Of a DNA stretch of 64,000 nt, positions 31,929 through 46,900 are shown piece by piece. The DNA is from Limnomonas spitsbergensis (Eukaryota > Chlorophyta > Chlorophyceae > Chlamydomonadales). Each line of letters begins with the position of its first letter. Position 1 is the first letter of the stretch. Location: contig JAYJMM010000038.1 in the NCBI GenBank assembly GCA_037349105.1, positions 1,984,001-2,048,000 on the forward strand, written 5' to 3'. The notes under the pieces are model-generated. The model did no database searches. It was not told the DNA's origin and saw nothing but the letters and a program-made list of their open reading frames with translations. Made by a program: the position numbers and the translations under genes.

Positions 31929-34900
31929 ATGACATCGTGGATCCTGAGCGTGCTACTGCTGCTGTTGTTGTGCCTCTGCATCGCCACTTCTGACAGCTGC
32001 GTCATCGACAGCCCGACTCCCAAGCGGCTCGAGATATGCATCACCCTGGAGGACGTTTGCATAGACCATGAGCACTTCGTTACATGCAAGTATTTGCGGC
32101 AATATGCCTTTTGCATTGTCCCAAATGTCTGCATGTTGACTGTCATGGCATACAGCCCTCATGTTTGAAAAAAACGAGGCCTGCAACATGCCCTCATGTT
32201 TCTGGCTAATTGATGACATGCATTCCTCTTACCTCAGCGCGATTGATCCCATGCAGCCCTCATGCCCCTGACTGACTGATCCCATGCAGCCCTCATGCCC
32301 CTGACTGACTGATCGCATGCAGCCCACATGCGCCACACCCCAAGCTCCACCTGCGCCCTGCAGACGATAAGAGGTATCAGCCCTCTCTCACCACGGAGCG
32401 GCCTCCGACCTTCTCTATCAGTGATCTAACCTACAACTGGCCCAACCCAACAGGTGCGTTGCTGGGCGGCCTAATTAGTGCTACCCAGTGTAAGCTTGAT
32501 TCAGGCCTCAGGGCAATCGATTCTTTCACGCTTATTTCTTACGGGGGGATGAAGCTGGGGGGTCCCTGTCACTAGGCGCCACCCTATAAGCGCTTTTTGG
32601 CAGCATACCCCCCATCCTCGTTATGGCCCTGGCTTTGAAGCGCTTTTTGGCAGCATACCCCCCATCCTCGTTATGGCCCTGGCTTTGAAGCGCTTTTTGG
32701 CAGCATACCCCCTATCCTCATTATGGCCCTGGCTTTGAAGCGCTTTTTGGCAGCATACCCCCCATCCTCGTTATGGCCCTGGCTTTGAAGCACTTTTTGG
32801 CAGCGTACCCCCATCCTCGTTATGGCCCTGGCTTTGAAGCGCTTTTTGGCAGCATACCCCCCATCCTCGTTATGGCCCTGGCTTTGAAGCGCTTTTGGCA
32901 GCATACCCCCCATCCTCGTTATGGCCCTGGCTTTGAAGCGCTTTTTAGCAGCATACCCCCCATCCTCGTTACGGCCCTGGCTTTGAAGCGCTTTTTGGCA
33001 GCATACCCCCCATCCTCGTTATGGCCCTGGCTTTGAAGCGCTTTTTGGCAGCATACCCCCCATCCTCGTTATGGCCCTGGCTTTGAAGCGCTTTTTGGCA
33101 GCATACCCCCCATCCTCGTTATGGCCCTGGCTTTGAAGCGCTTTTTGGCAGCATACCCCCCATCCTCGTTATGGCCCTGGCTTTGAAGCGCTTTTTGGCA
33201 GCATACCCCCCATCCTCGTTATGGCCCTGGCTTTGAAGCGCTTTTTGGCAGCATACCCCCCATCCTCATTATGGCCCTGGCTTTGAAGCGCTTTTTGGCA
33301 GCATACCCCCCATCCTCGTTATGGCCCTGGCTTTGAAGCGCTTTTTGGCAGCATACCCCCCATCCTCGTTATGGCCCTGGCTTTGAAGCGCTTTTTGGCA
33401 GCATACCCCCCATCCTCGTTACGGCCCTGGCTTTGAAGCGCTTTTTGGCAGCATACCCCCCATCCTCGTTATGGCCCTGGCTTTGAAGCGCTTTTTGGCA
33501 GCATACCCCCCATCCTCGTTATGGCCCTGGCTTTGAAGCGCTTTTTGGCAGCATACCCCCCATCCTCGTTATGGCCCTGGCTTTGAAGCGCTTTTTGGCA
33601 GCATACCCCCCATCCTCGTTATGGCCCTGGCTTTGAAGCGCTTTTTGGCAGCATACCCCCATCCTCGTTATGGCCCTGGCTTTGAAGCGCTTTTTGGCAG
33701 CATACCCCCTATCCTCATTATGGCCCTGGCTTTGAAGCGCTTTTTGGCAGCATACCCCCCATCCTCGTTATGGCCCTGGCTTTGAAGCACTTTTTGGCAG
33801 CGTACCCCCATCCTCGTTATGGCCCTGGCTTTGAAGCGCTTTTTGGCAGCATACCCCCCATCCTCGTTATGGCCCTGGCTTTGAAGCGCTTTTGGCCGCA
33901 TACCCCCCATCCTCGTTATGGCCCTGGCTTTGAAGCGCTTTTTAGCAGCATACCCCCCATCCTCGTTACGGCCCTGGCTTTGAAGCGCTTTTTGGCAGCA
34001 TACCCCCCATCCTCGTTATGGCCCTGGCTTTGAAGCGCTTTTTGGCAGCATACCCCCCATCCTCGTTATGGCCCTGGCTTTGAAGCGCTTTTTGGCAGCA
34101 TACCCCCATCCTCGTTATGGCCCTGGCTTTGAAGCGCTTTTTGGCAGCATACCCCCTATCCTCATTATGGCCCTGGCTTTGAAGCGCTTTTTGGCAGCAT
34201 ACCCCCCATCCTCGTTATGGCCCTGGCTTTGAAGCACTTTTTGGCAGCGTACCCCCATCCTCGTTATGGCCCTGGCTTTGAAGCGCTTTTTGGCAGCATA
34301 CCCCCCATCCTCGTTATGGCCCTGGCTTTGAAGCGCTTTTGGCCGCATACCCCCCATCCTCGTTATGGCCCTGGCTTTGAAGCGCTTTTTAGCAGCATAC
34401 CCCCCATCCTCGTTACGGCCCTGGCTTTGAAGCGCTTTTTGGCAGCATACCCCCCATCCTCGTTATGGCCCTGGCTTTGAAGCGCTTTTTGGCAGCATAC
34501 CCCCCATCCTCGTTATGGCCCTGGCTTTGAAGCGCTTTTTGGCAGCATACCCCCCATCCTCGTTATGGCCCTGGCTTTGAAGCGCTTTTTGGCAGCATAC
34601 CCCCCATCCTCGTTATGGCCCTGGCTTTGAAGCGCTTTTTGGCAGCATACCCCCCATCCTCGTTATGGCCCTGGCTTTGAAGCGCTTTTTGGCAGCATAC
34701 CCCCCATCCTCATTATGGCCCTGGCTTTGAAGCGCTTTTTGGCAGCATACCCCCCATCCTCGTTATGGCCCTGGCTTTGAAGCGCTTTTTGGCAGCGTAC
34801 CCCCCATCCTCGTTATGGCCCTGGCTTTGAAGCGCTTTTTGGCAGCATACCCCCCATCCTCGTTATGGCCCTGGCTTTGAAGCGCTTTTGGCAGCATACC

Positions 34901-37900
34901 CCCCATCCTCGTTATGGCCCTGGCTTTGAAGCGCTTTTTGGCAGCATACCCCCCATCCTCGTTATGGCCCTGGCTTTGAAGCGCTTTTTGGCAGCATACC
35001 CCCCATCCTCGTTATGGCCCTGGCTTTGAAGCGCTTTTTGGCAGCATACCCCCCATCCTCGTTATGGCCCTGGCTTTGAAGCGCTTTTTGGCAGCATACC
35101 CCCATCCTCGTTATGGCCCTGGCTTTGAAGCGCTTTTTGGCAGCATACCCCCATCCTCGTTATGGCCCTGGCTTTGAAGCGCTTTTTGGCAGCATACCCC
35201 CCATCCTCGTTATGGCCCTGGCTTTGAAGCGCTTTTGGCAGCATACCCTCCATCCTCGTTATGGCCCTGGCTTTGAAGCGCTTTTTGGCAGCATACCCCC
35301 ATCCTCGTTATGGCCCTGGCTTTGAAGCGCTTTTTGGCAGCATACCCCCCATCCTCGTTATGGCCCTGGCTTTGAAGCGCTTTTTGGCAGCATACCCCCA
35401 TCCTCGTTATGGCCCTGGCTTTGAAGCGCTTTTTGGCAGCATACCCCCATCCTCGTTATGGCCCTGGCTTTGAAGCGCTTTTTGGCAGCATACCCCCCAT
35501 CCTTGTTATGGCCCTGGCTTTGAAGCGCTTTTGGCAGCATACCCTCCATCCTCGTTATGGCCCTGGCTTTGAAGCGCTTTTTGGCAGCATACCCCCATCC
35601 TCGTTATGGCCCTGGCTTTGAAGCGCTTTTTGGCAGCATACCCCCCATCCTCGTTATTATGGCCCTGGCTTTGAAGCGCTTTTGGCAGCATACCCCCCAT
35701 CCTCGTTATGGCCCTGGCTTTGAAGCGCTTTTTGGCAGCATACCCCCCATCCTCGTTATGGCCCTGGCTTTGAGGCCCTTTTTGGCAGCATACCCCCCAT
35801 CCTCGTTATGGCCCTGGCTTTGAAGCGCCTCTTGGCAGCATACCCCCCATCCTCGTTATGGCCCTGGCTTTGAAGCGCTTTTTGGCAGCATACCCCCATC
35901 CTCGTTATGGCCCTGGCTTTGAAGCGCTTTTTGGCAGCATACCCCCATCCTCGTTATGGCCCTGGCTTTGAAGCGCTTTTTGGCAGCATACCCCCCATCC
36001 TCGTTATGGCCCTGGCTTTGAAGCGCTTTTTGGCAGCATACCCCCCATCCTCGTTATGGCCCTGGCTTTGAAGCGCTTTTTGGCAGCATACCCCCATCCT
36101 CGTTATGGCCCTGGCTTTGAAGCGCTTTTTGGCAGCATACCCCCCATCCTCGTAATGGCCCTGGCTTTGAAGCGCTTTTTGGCAGCATACCCCCCATCCT
36201 CGTTATGGCCCTGGCTTTGAAGCGCTTTTTGGCAGCATACCCCCCATCCTCGTTATGGCCCTGGCTTTGAAGCGCTTTTTGGCAGCATACCCCCATCCTC
36301 GTTATGGCCCTGGCTTTGAAGCGCTTTTTGGCAGCATACCCCCATCCTCGTTATGGCCCTGGCTTTGAAGCGCTTTTTGGCAGCATACCCCCCATCCTCG
36401 TTATGGCCCTGGCTTTGAAGCGCTTTTTGGCAGCATACCCCCCATCCTCGTTATGGCCCTGGCTTTGAAGCGCTTTTTGGCAGCATACCCCCCATCCTTG
36501 TTATGGCCCTGGCTTTGAAGCGCTTTTTGGCAGCATACCCCCCATCCTCGTTATTATGGCCCTGGCTTTGAAGCGCTTTTTGGCAGCATACCCCCCATCC
36601 TCGTTATGGCCCTGGCTTTGAAGCGCTTTTCGGCAGCATACCCCCCATCCTCGTTATGGCCCTGGCTTTGAAGCGCTTTTTGGCAGCATACCCCCCATCC
36701 TCGTTATGGCCCTGGCTTTGAAGCGCTTTTTGGCAGCATACCCCCATCCTCGTTATGGCCCTGGCTTTGAAGCGCTTTTTGGCAGCATACCCCCATCCTC
36801 GTTATGGCCCTGGCTTTGAAGCGCTTTTTGGCAGCATACCCCCCATCCTCGTTATGGCCCTGGCTTTGAAGCGCTTTTTGGCAGCATACCCCCCATCCTC
36901 GTTATGGCCCTGGCTTTGAAGCGCTTTTTGGCAGCATACCCCCCATCCTTGTTATGGCCCTGGCTTTGAAGCGCTTTTTGGCAGCATACCCCCCATCCTC
37001 GTTATTATGGCCCTGGCTTTGAAGCGCTTTTTGGCAGCATACCCCCCATCCTCGTTATGGCCCTGGCTTTGAAGCGCTTTTCGGCAGCATACCCCCCATC
37101 CTCGTTATGGCCCTGGCTTTGAAGCGCTTTTTGGCAGCATACCCCCCATCCTCGTTATGGCCCTGGCTTTGAAGCGCTTTTTGGCAGCATACCCCCCATC
37201 CTCGTTACGGCCCTGGCTTTGAAGCGCTTTTTGGCAGCATACCCCCATCCTCGTTATGGCCCTGGCTTTGAAGCGCTTTTTGGTAGCTTACTCCCATTCT
37301 CGTTATGGCCCTGGCTTTGAAGCGCTTTTTGGCAGCATACCCCCATCCTCGTTATGGCCCTGGCTTTGAGGCCCTTTTTGGCAGCATACCCCCCATCCTC
37401 GTTATGGCCCTGGCTTTGAAGCGCTTTTTGGCAGCATACCCCCCATCCTTGTTATGGACCTGGCTTTGAAGCGCTTTTTGGCAGCATACCCCCCATCCTC
37501 GTTATTTTGGCCCTGGCTTTGAAGCGCTTTTTGGCAGCATACCCCCATCCTCGTTATGGCCCTGGCTTTGAAGCGCTTTTGGCAGCATACCCCCCATCCT
37601 CGTTATGGCCCTGGCTTTGAAGCGCTTTTTGGCAGCATACCCCCCATCCTCGTTATGGCCCTGGCTTTGAGGCCCTTTTTGGCAGCATACCCCCCATCCT
37701 CGTTATGGCCCTGGCTTTGAAGCGCTTTTTGGCAGCATACCCCCATCCTCGTTATGGCCCTGGCTTTGAAGCGCTTTTTGGCAGCATACCCCCATCCTCG
37801 TTATGGCCCTGGCTTTGAAGCGCTTTTTGGCAGCATACCCCCCATCCTCGTTATGGCCCTGGCTTTGAAGCGCTTTTTGGCAGCATACCCCCCATCCTCG

Positions 37901-40900
37901 TTATGGCCCTGGCTTTGAAGCGCTTTTTGGCAGCATACCCCCCATCCTTGTTATGGCCCTGGCTTTGAAGCGCTTTTTGGCAGCATACCCCCCATCCTCG
38001 TTATTATGGCCCTGGCTTTGAAGCGCTTTTTGGCAGCATACCCCCCATCCTCGTTATGGCCCTGGCTTTGAAGCGCTTTTTGGCAGCATACCCCCCATCC
38101 TCGTTATGGCCCTGGCTTTGAAGCGCTTTTTGGCAGCATACCCCCCATCCTCGTTATGGCCCTGGCTTTGAAGGGCTTTTTGGCAGCATACCCCCCATCC
38201 TCGTTATGGCCCTGGCTTTGAAGTACTTTTTGGCAGCATACCCCCATCCTCGTTATGGCCCTGGCTTTGAAGTACTTTTTGGCAGCATACCCCCCATCCT
38301 CGTTATGGCCCTGGCTTTGAAGCGCTTTTTGGCAGCATACCCCCCATCCTCGTTATGGCCCTGGCTTTGAAGCGCTTTTTGGCAGCATACCCCCCATCCT
38401 CGTTATGGCCCTGGCTTTGAAGCGCTTTTTGGTAGCTTACTCCCATTCTCGTTATGGCCCTGGCTTTGAAGCGCTTTTTGGCAGCATACCCCCATCCTCG
38501 TTATGGCCCTGGCTTTGAGGCCCTTTTTGGCAGCATACCCCCCATCCTCGTTATGGCCCTGGCTTTGAAGCGCTTTTTGGTAGCATACCCCCCATCCTTG
38601 TTATGGCCCTGGCTTTGAAGCGCTTTTTGGCAGCATACCCCCCATCCTCGTTATTATGGCCCTGGCTTTGAAGCGCTTTTTGGCAGCATACCCCCATCCT
38701 CGTTATGGCCCTGGCTTTGAAGCGCTTTTGGCAGCATACCCCCCATCCTCGTTATGGCCCTGGCTTTGAAGCGCTTTTTGGCAGCATACCCCCCATCCTC
38801 GTTATGGCCCTGGCTTTGAGGCCCTTTTTGGCAGCATACCCCCCATCCTCGTTATGGCCCTGGCTTTGAAGGGCCTCTTGGCAGCATACCCCCCATCCTC
38901 GTTATGGCCCTGGCTTTGAAGCGCTTTTTGGCAGCATACCCCCATCCTCGTTATGGCCCTGGCTTTGAAGCGCTTTTTGGCAGCATACCCCCATCCTCGT
39001 TATGGCCCTGGCTTTGAAGCGCTTTTTGGCAGCATACCCCCATCCTCGTTATGGCCCTGGCTTTGAAGCGCTTTTTGGCAGCATACCCCCCATCCTCGTT
39101 ATGGCCCTGGCTTTGAAGCGCTTTTTGGCAGCATACCCCCATCCTCGTTATGGCCCTGGCTTTGAAGCGCTTTTTGGCAGCATACCCCCCATCCTCGTTA
39201 TGGCCCTGGCTTTGAAGCGCTTTTTGGCAGCATACCCCCATCCTCGTTATGGCCCTGGCTTTGAAGCGCTTTTTGGCAGCATACCCCCCATCCTCGTTAT
39301 GGCCCTGGCTTTGAAGCGCTTTTTGGCAGCATACCCCCCATCCTCGTTATGGCCCTGGCTTTGAAGCGCTTTTTGGCAGCATACCCCCCATCCTCGTTAT
39401 GGCCCTGGCTTTGAAGCGCTTTTTGGCAGCATACCCCCATCCTCGTTATGGCCCTGGCTTTGAAGCGCTTTTTGGCAGCATACCCCCATCCTCGTTATGG
39501 CCCTGGCTTTGAAGCGCTTTTTGGCAGCATACCCCCCATCCTCGTTATGGCCCTGGCTTTGAAGCGCCTCTTGGCAGCATACCCCCCATCCTCGTTATGG
39601 CCCTGGCTTTGAAGCGCTTTTTGGCAGCATACCCCCCATCCTCGTTATGGCCCTGGCTTTGAAGCGCTTTTTGGCAGCATACCCCCATCCTCGTTATTAT
39701 GGCCCTGGCTTTGAAGCGCTTTTTGGCAGCATACCCCCCATCCTCGTTATGGCCCTGGCTTTGAAGCGCTTTTTGGCAGCATACCCCCCATCCTCGTTAT
39801 GGCCCTGGCTTTGAAGCGCTTTTTGGCAGCATACCCCCCATCCTCGTTATGGCCCTGGCTTTGAAGCGCTTTTTGGCAGCATACCCCCCATCCTCGTTAT
39901 GGCCCTGGCTTTGAAGTACTTTTTGGCAGCATACCCCCATCCTCGTTATGGCCCTGGCTTTGAAGTACTTTTTGGCAGCATACTCCCATCCTCGTTATGG
40001 CCCTGGCTTTGAAGCGCTTTTTGGCAGCATACCCCCATCCTCGTTATGGCCCTGGCTTTGAAGCGCTTTTTGGCAGCTTACTCCCATTCTCGTTATGGCC
40101 CTGGCTTTGAAGCGCTTTTTGGCAGCATACCCCCATCCTCGTTATGGCCCTGGCTTTGAGGCCCTTTTTGGCAGCATACCCCCCATCCTCGTTATGGCCC
40201 TGGCTTTGAAGCGCCTCTTGGCAGCATACCCCCCATCCTCGTTATGGCCCTGGCTTTGAAGCGCTTTTTGGCAGCATACCCCCCATTCTCGTTATGGCCC
40301 TGGCTTTGAAGCGCTTTTTGGCAGCATACCCCCATCCTCGTTATGGCCCTGGCTTTGAAGCGCTTTTTGGCAGCATACCCCCCATCCTCGTTATTATGGC
40401 CCTGGCTTTGAAGCGCTTTTTGGCAGCATACCCCCCATCCTCGTTATGGCCCTGGCTTTGAGGCCCTTTTTGGCAGCATACCCCCCATCCTCGTTATGGC
40501 CCTGGCTTTGAAGCGCTTTTTGGCAGCTTACTCCCATCCTCGTTATGGCCCTGGCTTTGAAGCGCTTTTTGGCAGCATACCCCCCATCCTCGTTATGGCC
40601 CTGGCTTTGAAGCGCTTTTTGGTAGCATACCCCCCATCCTCGTTATGGCCCTGGCTTTGAAGTACTTTTTGGCAGCATACCCCCATCCTCGTTATGGCCC
40701 TGGCTTTGAAGTACTTTTTGGCAGCATACTCCCATCCTCGTTATGGCCCTGGCTTTGAAGCGCTTTTTGGCAGCATACCCCCCCATCCTCGTTATGGCCC
40801 TGGCTTTGAAGCGCTTTTTGGCAGCATACCCCCATCCTCGTTATGGCCCTGGCTTTGAAGCGCTTTTTGGCAGCATACCCCCATTCTCGTTATGGCCCTG

Positions 40901-43900
40901 GCTTTGAAGCGCTTTTTGGCAGCATACCCCCATCATCGTTATGGCCCTGGCTTTGAAATGCTTTTGGCAGCATACCCCCCATCCTCGTTATGGCCCTGGC
41001 TTTGAAGCGCTTTTTGGCAGCTTACTCCCATTCTCGTTATGGCCCTGGCTTTGAAGCGCTTTTTGGCAGCATACCCCCATCCTCGTTATGGCCCTGGCTT
41101 TGAAATGCTTTTGGCAGCATACCCCCCATCCTCGTTATGGCCCTGGCTTTGAAGCCCTTTTTGGCAGCATACCCCCCATCCTCGTTATGGCCCTGGCTTT
41201 GAGGCCCTTTTTGGCAGCATACCCCCCATCCTCGTTATGGCCCTGGCTTTGAAGCGCCTCTTGGCAGCATACCCCCCATCCTCGTTATGGCCCTGGCTTT
41301 GAAGCGCTTTTTGGCAGCATACCCCCATTCTCGTTATGGCCCTGGCTTTGAAGCGCTTTTTGGCAGCATACCCCCATCCTCGTTATGGCCCTGGCTTTGA
41401 AGCGCTTTTTGGCAGCATACCCCCATCCTCGTTATGGCCCTGGCTTTGAAGCGCTTTTTGGCAGCATACCCCCCATCCTCGTTATGGCCCTGGCTTTGAA
41501 GCGCTTTTTGGCAGCATACCCCCCATCCTCGTTATGGCCCTGGCTTTGAAGCGCTTTTTGGTAGCATACCCCCCATCCTCGTTATGGCCTTGGCTTTGAA
41601 GTACTTTTTGGCAGCATACCCCCATCCTCGTTATGGCCCTGGCTTTGATGTACTTTTTGGCAGCATACTCCCATCCTCGTTATGGCCCTGGCTTTGAAGC
41701 GCTTTTTGGCAGCATACCCCCCCATCCTCGTTATGGCCCTGGCTTTGAAGCGCTTTTTGGCAGCATACCCCCATCCTCGTTATGGCCCTGGCTTTGAAGC
41801 GCTTTTTGGCAGCTTACTCCCATTCTCGTTATGGCCCTGGCTTTGAAGTCTTGGCAGCATACCCCCATCCTCGTTATGGCCCTGGCTTTGAGGCCCTTTT
41901 TGGCAGCATACCCCCCATCCTCGTTATGGCCCTGGCTTTGAAGCGCTTTTTGGCAGCATACCCCCATCCTCGTTATGGCCCTGGCTTTGAAGCGCTTTTT
42001 GGCAGCATACTCCCATTCTCGTTATGGCCCTGGCTTTGAAGCGCTTTTTGGCAGCATACCCCCATCCTCGTTATGGCCCTGGCTTTGAAATGCTTTTGGC
42101 AGCATACCCCCCATCCTCGTTATGGCCCTGGCTTTGAAGCGCTTTTTGGCAGCATACCCCCCATCCTCGTTATGGCCCTGGCTTTGAGGCCCTTTTTGGC
42201 AGCATACCCCCCATCCTGGTTATGGCCCTGGCTTTGAAGCGCCTCTTGGCAGCATACCCCCCATCCTCGTTATGGCCCTGGCTTTGAAGCGCTTTTTGGC
42301 AGCATACCCCCATTCTCGTTATGGCCCTGGCTTTGAAGCGCTTTTTGGCAGCATACCCCCATCCTCGTTATGGCCCTGGCTTTGAAGCGCTTTTTGGCAG
42401 CATACCCCCCATCCTCGTTATGGCCCTGGCTTTGAAGCGCTTTTTGGCAGCATACCCCCCATCCTCGTTATGGCCCTGGCTTTGAGGCCCTTTTTGGCAG
42501 CATACCCCCCATCCTCGTTATGGCCCTGGCTTTGAGGCCCTTTTTGGCAGCATACCCCCCATCCTCGTTATGGCCCTGGCTTTGAAGCGCCTCTTGGCAG
42601 CATACCCCCCATCCTCGTTATGGCTCTGGCTTTGAAGCGCTTTTTGGCAGCTTACTCCCATTCTCGTTATGGCCCTGGCTTTGAAGCGCTTTTTGGCAGC
42701 ATACCCCCATCCTCGTTATGGCCCTGGCTTTGAAGCGCTTTTGGCAGCATACCCCCCATCCTCGTTATGGCCCTGGCTTTGAAGCGCTTTTTGGCAGCAT
42801 ACCCCCATCCTCGTTATGGCCCTGGCTTTGAAGCGCTTTTGGCAGCATACCCCCCATCCTCGTTATGGCCCTGGCTTTGAAGCGCTTTTTGGCAGCTTAC
42901 TCCCATTCTCGTTATGGCCCTGGCTTTGAAGCGCTTTTTGGCAGCATACCCCCATCCTCGTTATGGCCCTGGCTTTGAAATGCTTTTGGCAGCATACCCC
43001 CCATCCTCGTTATGGCCCTGGCTTTGAAGCGCTTTTTGGCAGCATACCCCCCATCCTCGTTATGGCCCTGGCTTTGAGGCCCTTTTTGGCAGCATACCCC
43101 CATCCTCGTTATGGCCCTGGCTTTGAAGCGCCTCTTGGCAGCATACCCCCCATCCTCGTTATGGCCCTGGCTTTGAAGCGCTTTTTGGCAGCATACCCCC
43201 ATTCTCGTTATGTCCCTGGCTTTGAAGCGCTTTTTGGCAGCATACCCCCATCCTCGTTATGGCCCTGGCTTTGAAGCGCTTTTTGGCAGCATACCCCCAT
43301 CCTCGTTATGGCCCTGGCTTTGAAGCGCTTTTTGGCAGCATACCCCCCATCCTCGTTATGGCCCTGGCTTTGAAGCGCTTTTTGGCAGCATACCCCCCAT
43401 CCTCGTTATGGCCCTGGCTTTGAGGCCCTTTTTGGCAGCATACCCCCCATCCTCGTTATGGCCCTGGCTTTGAGGCCCTTTTTGGCAGCATACCCCCCAT
43501 CCTCGTTATGGCCCTGGCTTTGAAGCGCTTTTTGGCAGCTTACTCCCATTCTCGTTATGGCCCTGGCTTTGAAGCGCTTTTTGGCAGCATACCCCCATCC
43601 TCGTTATGGCCCTGGCTTTGAGGCCCTTTTTGGCAGCATACCCCCCATCCTCGTTATGGCCCTGGCTTTGAGGCCCTTTTTGGCAGCATACCCCCCATCC
43701 TCGTTATGGCCCTGGCTTTGAAGCGCTTTTTGGCAGCATACCCCCCATCCTCGTTATGGCCCTGGCTTTGAAGCGCTTTTTGGCAGCATACCCCCATCCT
43801 CGTTATGGCCCTGGCTTTGAAGCGCTTTTGGCAGCATACCCCCCATCCTCGTTATTATGGCCCTGGCTTTGAAGCGCTTTTTGGCAGCATACCCCCCATC

Positions 43901-46900
43901 CTCGTTATGGCCCTGGCTTTGAGGCCCTTTTTGGCAGCATACCCCCCATCCTCGTTATGGCCCTGGCTTTGAAGCGCTTTTTGGCAGCATACCCCCCATC
44001 CTCGTTATGGCCCTGGCTTTGAAGCGCTTTTTGGCAGCATACCCCCCATCCTCGTTATGGCCCTGGCTTTGAAGCGCTTTTTGGCAGCATACCCCCCATC
44101 CTCGTTATGGCCCAGGCTTTGAAGTACTTTTTGGCAGCATACCCCCATCCTCGTTATGGCCCTGGCTTTGAAGTACTTTTTGGCAGCATACTCCCATCCT
44201 CGTTATGGCCCTGGCTTTGAAGCGCTTTTTGGCAGCATACCCCCCATCCTCGTTATGGCCCTGGCTTTGAAGCGCTTTTTGGCAGCATACCCCCATCCTC
44301 GTTATGGCCCTGGCTTTGAAGCGCTTTTTGGCAGCTTACTCCCATTCTCGTTATGGCCCTGGCTTTGAAGTGCTTTTTGGCAGCATACCCCCATCCTCGT
44401 TATGGCCCTGGCTTTGAGGCCCTTTTTGGCAGCATACCCCCCATCCTCGTTATGGCCCTGGCTTTGAAGCGCTTTTTGGCAGCATACCCCCATCCTCGTT
44501 ATGGCCCTGGCTTTGAAGCGCTTTTTGGCAGCATACCCCCCATCCTCGTTATGGCCCTGGCTTTGAGGCCCTTTTTGGCAGCATACCCCCATCCTCGTTA
44601 TGGCCCTGGCTTTGAAGCGCCTCTTGGCAGCATACCCCCCATCCTCGTTATGGCCCTGGCTTTGAAGCGCTTTTTGGCAGCATACCCCCATTCTCGTTAT
44701 GTCCCTGGCTTTGAAGCGCTTTTTGGCAGCATACCCCCATCCTCGTTATGGCCCTGGCTTTGAAGCGCTTTTTGGCAGCATACCCCCATCCTCGTTATGG
44801 CCCTGGCTTTGAAGCGCTTTTTGGCAGCATACCCCCCATCCTCGTTATGGCCCTGGCTTTGAAGCGCTTTTTGGCAGCATACCCCCCATCCTCGTTATGG
44901 CCCTGGCTTTGAGGCCCTTTTTGGCAGCATACCCCCCATCCTCGTTATGGCCCTGGCTTTGAGGCCCTTTTTGGCAGCATACCCCCCATCCTCGTTATGG
45001 CCCTGGCTTTGAAGCGCTTTTTGGCAGCTTACTCCCATTCTCGTTATGGCCCTGGCTTTGAAGCGCTTTTTGGCAGCATACCCCCATCCTCGTTATGGCC
45101 CTGGCTTTGAGGCCCTTTTTGGCAGCATACCCCCCATCCTCGTTATGGCCCTGGCTTTGAGGCCCTTTTTGGCAGCATACCCCCCATCCTCGTTATGGCC
45201 CTGGCTTTGAAGCGCTTTTTGGCAGCATACCCCCCATCCTCGTTATGGCCCTGGCTTTGAAGCGCTTTTTGGCAGCATACCCCCATCCTCGTTATGGCCC
45301 TGGCTTTGAAGCGCTTTTGGCAGCATACCCCCCATCCTCGTTATTATGGCCCTGGCTTTGAAGCGCTTTTTGGCAGCATACCCCCCATCCTCGTTATGGC
45401 CCTGGCTTTGAGGCCCTTTTTGGCAGCATACCCCCCATCCTCGTTATGGCCCTGGCTTTGAAGCGCTTTTTGGCAGCATACCCCCCATCCTCGTTATGGC
45501 CCTGGCTTTGAAGCGCTTTTTGGCAGCATACCCCCCATCCTCGTTATGGCCCAGGCTTTGAAGTACTTTTTGGCAGCATACCCCCATCCTCGTTATGGCC
45601 CTGGCTTTGAAGTACTTTTTGGCAGCATACTCCCATCCTCGTTATGGCCCTGGCTTTGAAGCGCTTTTTGGCAGCATACCCCCCATCCTCGTTATGGCCC
45701 TGGCTTTGAAGCGCTTTTTGGCAGCATACCCCCATCCTCGTTATGGCCCTGGCTTTGAAGCGCTTTTTGGCAGCTTACTCCCATTCTCGTTATGGCCCTG
45801 GCTTTGAAGTGCTTTTTGGCAGCATACCCCCATCCTCGTTATGGCCCTGGCTTTGAGGCCCTTTTTGGCAGCATACCCCCCATCCTCGTTATGGCCCTGG
45901 CTTTGAAGCGCTTTTTGGCAGCATACCCCCATCCTCGTTATGGCCCTGGCTTTGAAGCGCTTTTGGCAGCATACCCCCCATCCTCGTTATTATGGCCCTG
46001 GCTTTGAAGCGCTTTTTGGCAGCATACCCCCCATCCTCGTTATGGCCCTGGCTTTGAGGCCCTTTTTGGCAGCATACCCCCCATCCTCGTTATGGCCCTG
46101 GCTTTGAAGCGCTTTTTGGCAGCATACCCCCCATCCTCGTTATGGCCCTGGCTTTGAAGCGCTTTTTGGCAGCATACCCCCCATCCTCGTTATGGCCCTG
46201 GCTTTGAAGCGCTTTTTGGCAGCATACCCCCCATCCTCGTTATGGCCCTGGCTTTGAAGTACTTTTTGGCAGCATACCCCCATCCTCGTTATGGCCCTGG
46301 CTTTGAAGCGCCTCTTGGCAGCATACCCCCCATCCTCGTTATGGCCCTGGCTTTGAAGCGCTTTTTGGCAGCATACCCCCATTCTCGTTATGGCCCTGGC
46401 TTTGAAGCGCTTTTTGGCAGCATACCCCCATCCTCGTTATGGCCCTGGCTTTGAAGCGCTTTTTGGCAGCATACCCCCATCCTCGTTATGGCCCTGGCTT
46501 TGAAGCCCTTTTTGGCAGCATACCCCCCATCCTCGTTATGGCCCTGGCTTTGAGGCCCTTTTTGGCAGCATACCCCCCATCCTCGTTATGGCCCTGGCTT
46601 TGAGGCCCTTTTTGGCAGCATACCCCCCATCCTCGTTATGGCCCTGGCTTTGAGGCCCTTTTTGGCAGCATACCCCCCATCCTCGTTATGGCCCTGGCTT
46701 TGAAGCGCTTTTTGGCAGCTTACTCCCATTCTCGTTATGGCCCTGGCTTTGAAGCGCTTTTTGGCAGCATACCCCCATCCTCGTTATGGCCCTGGCTTTG
46801 AGGCCCTTTTTGGCAGCATACCCCCCATCCTCGTTATGGCCCTGGCTTTGAAGCGCCTCTTGGCAGCATACCCCCCATCCTCGTTATGGCCCTGGCTTTG

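Noticed and set aside
31820..32146. Minus-strand ORF ending ALESYE
   Set aside because: It is antisense to exon 1 of the GT61-like gene, whose signal anchor and CITLEDVCID motif fit the plus-strand chain.
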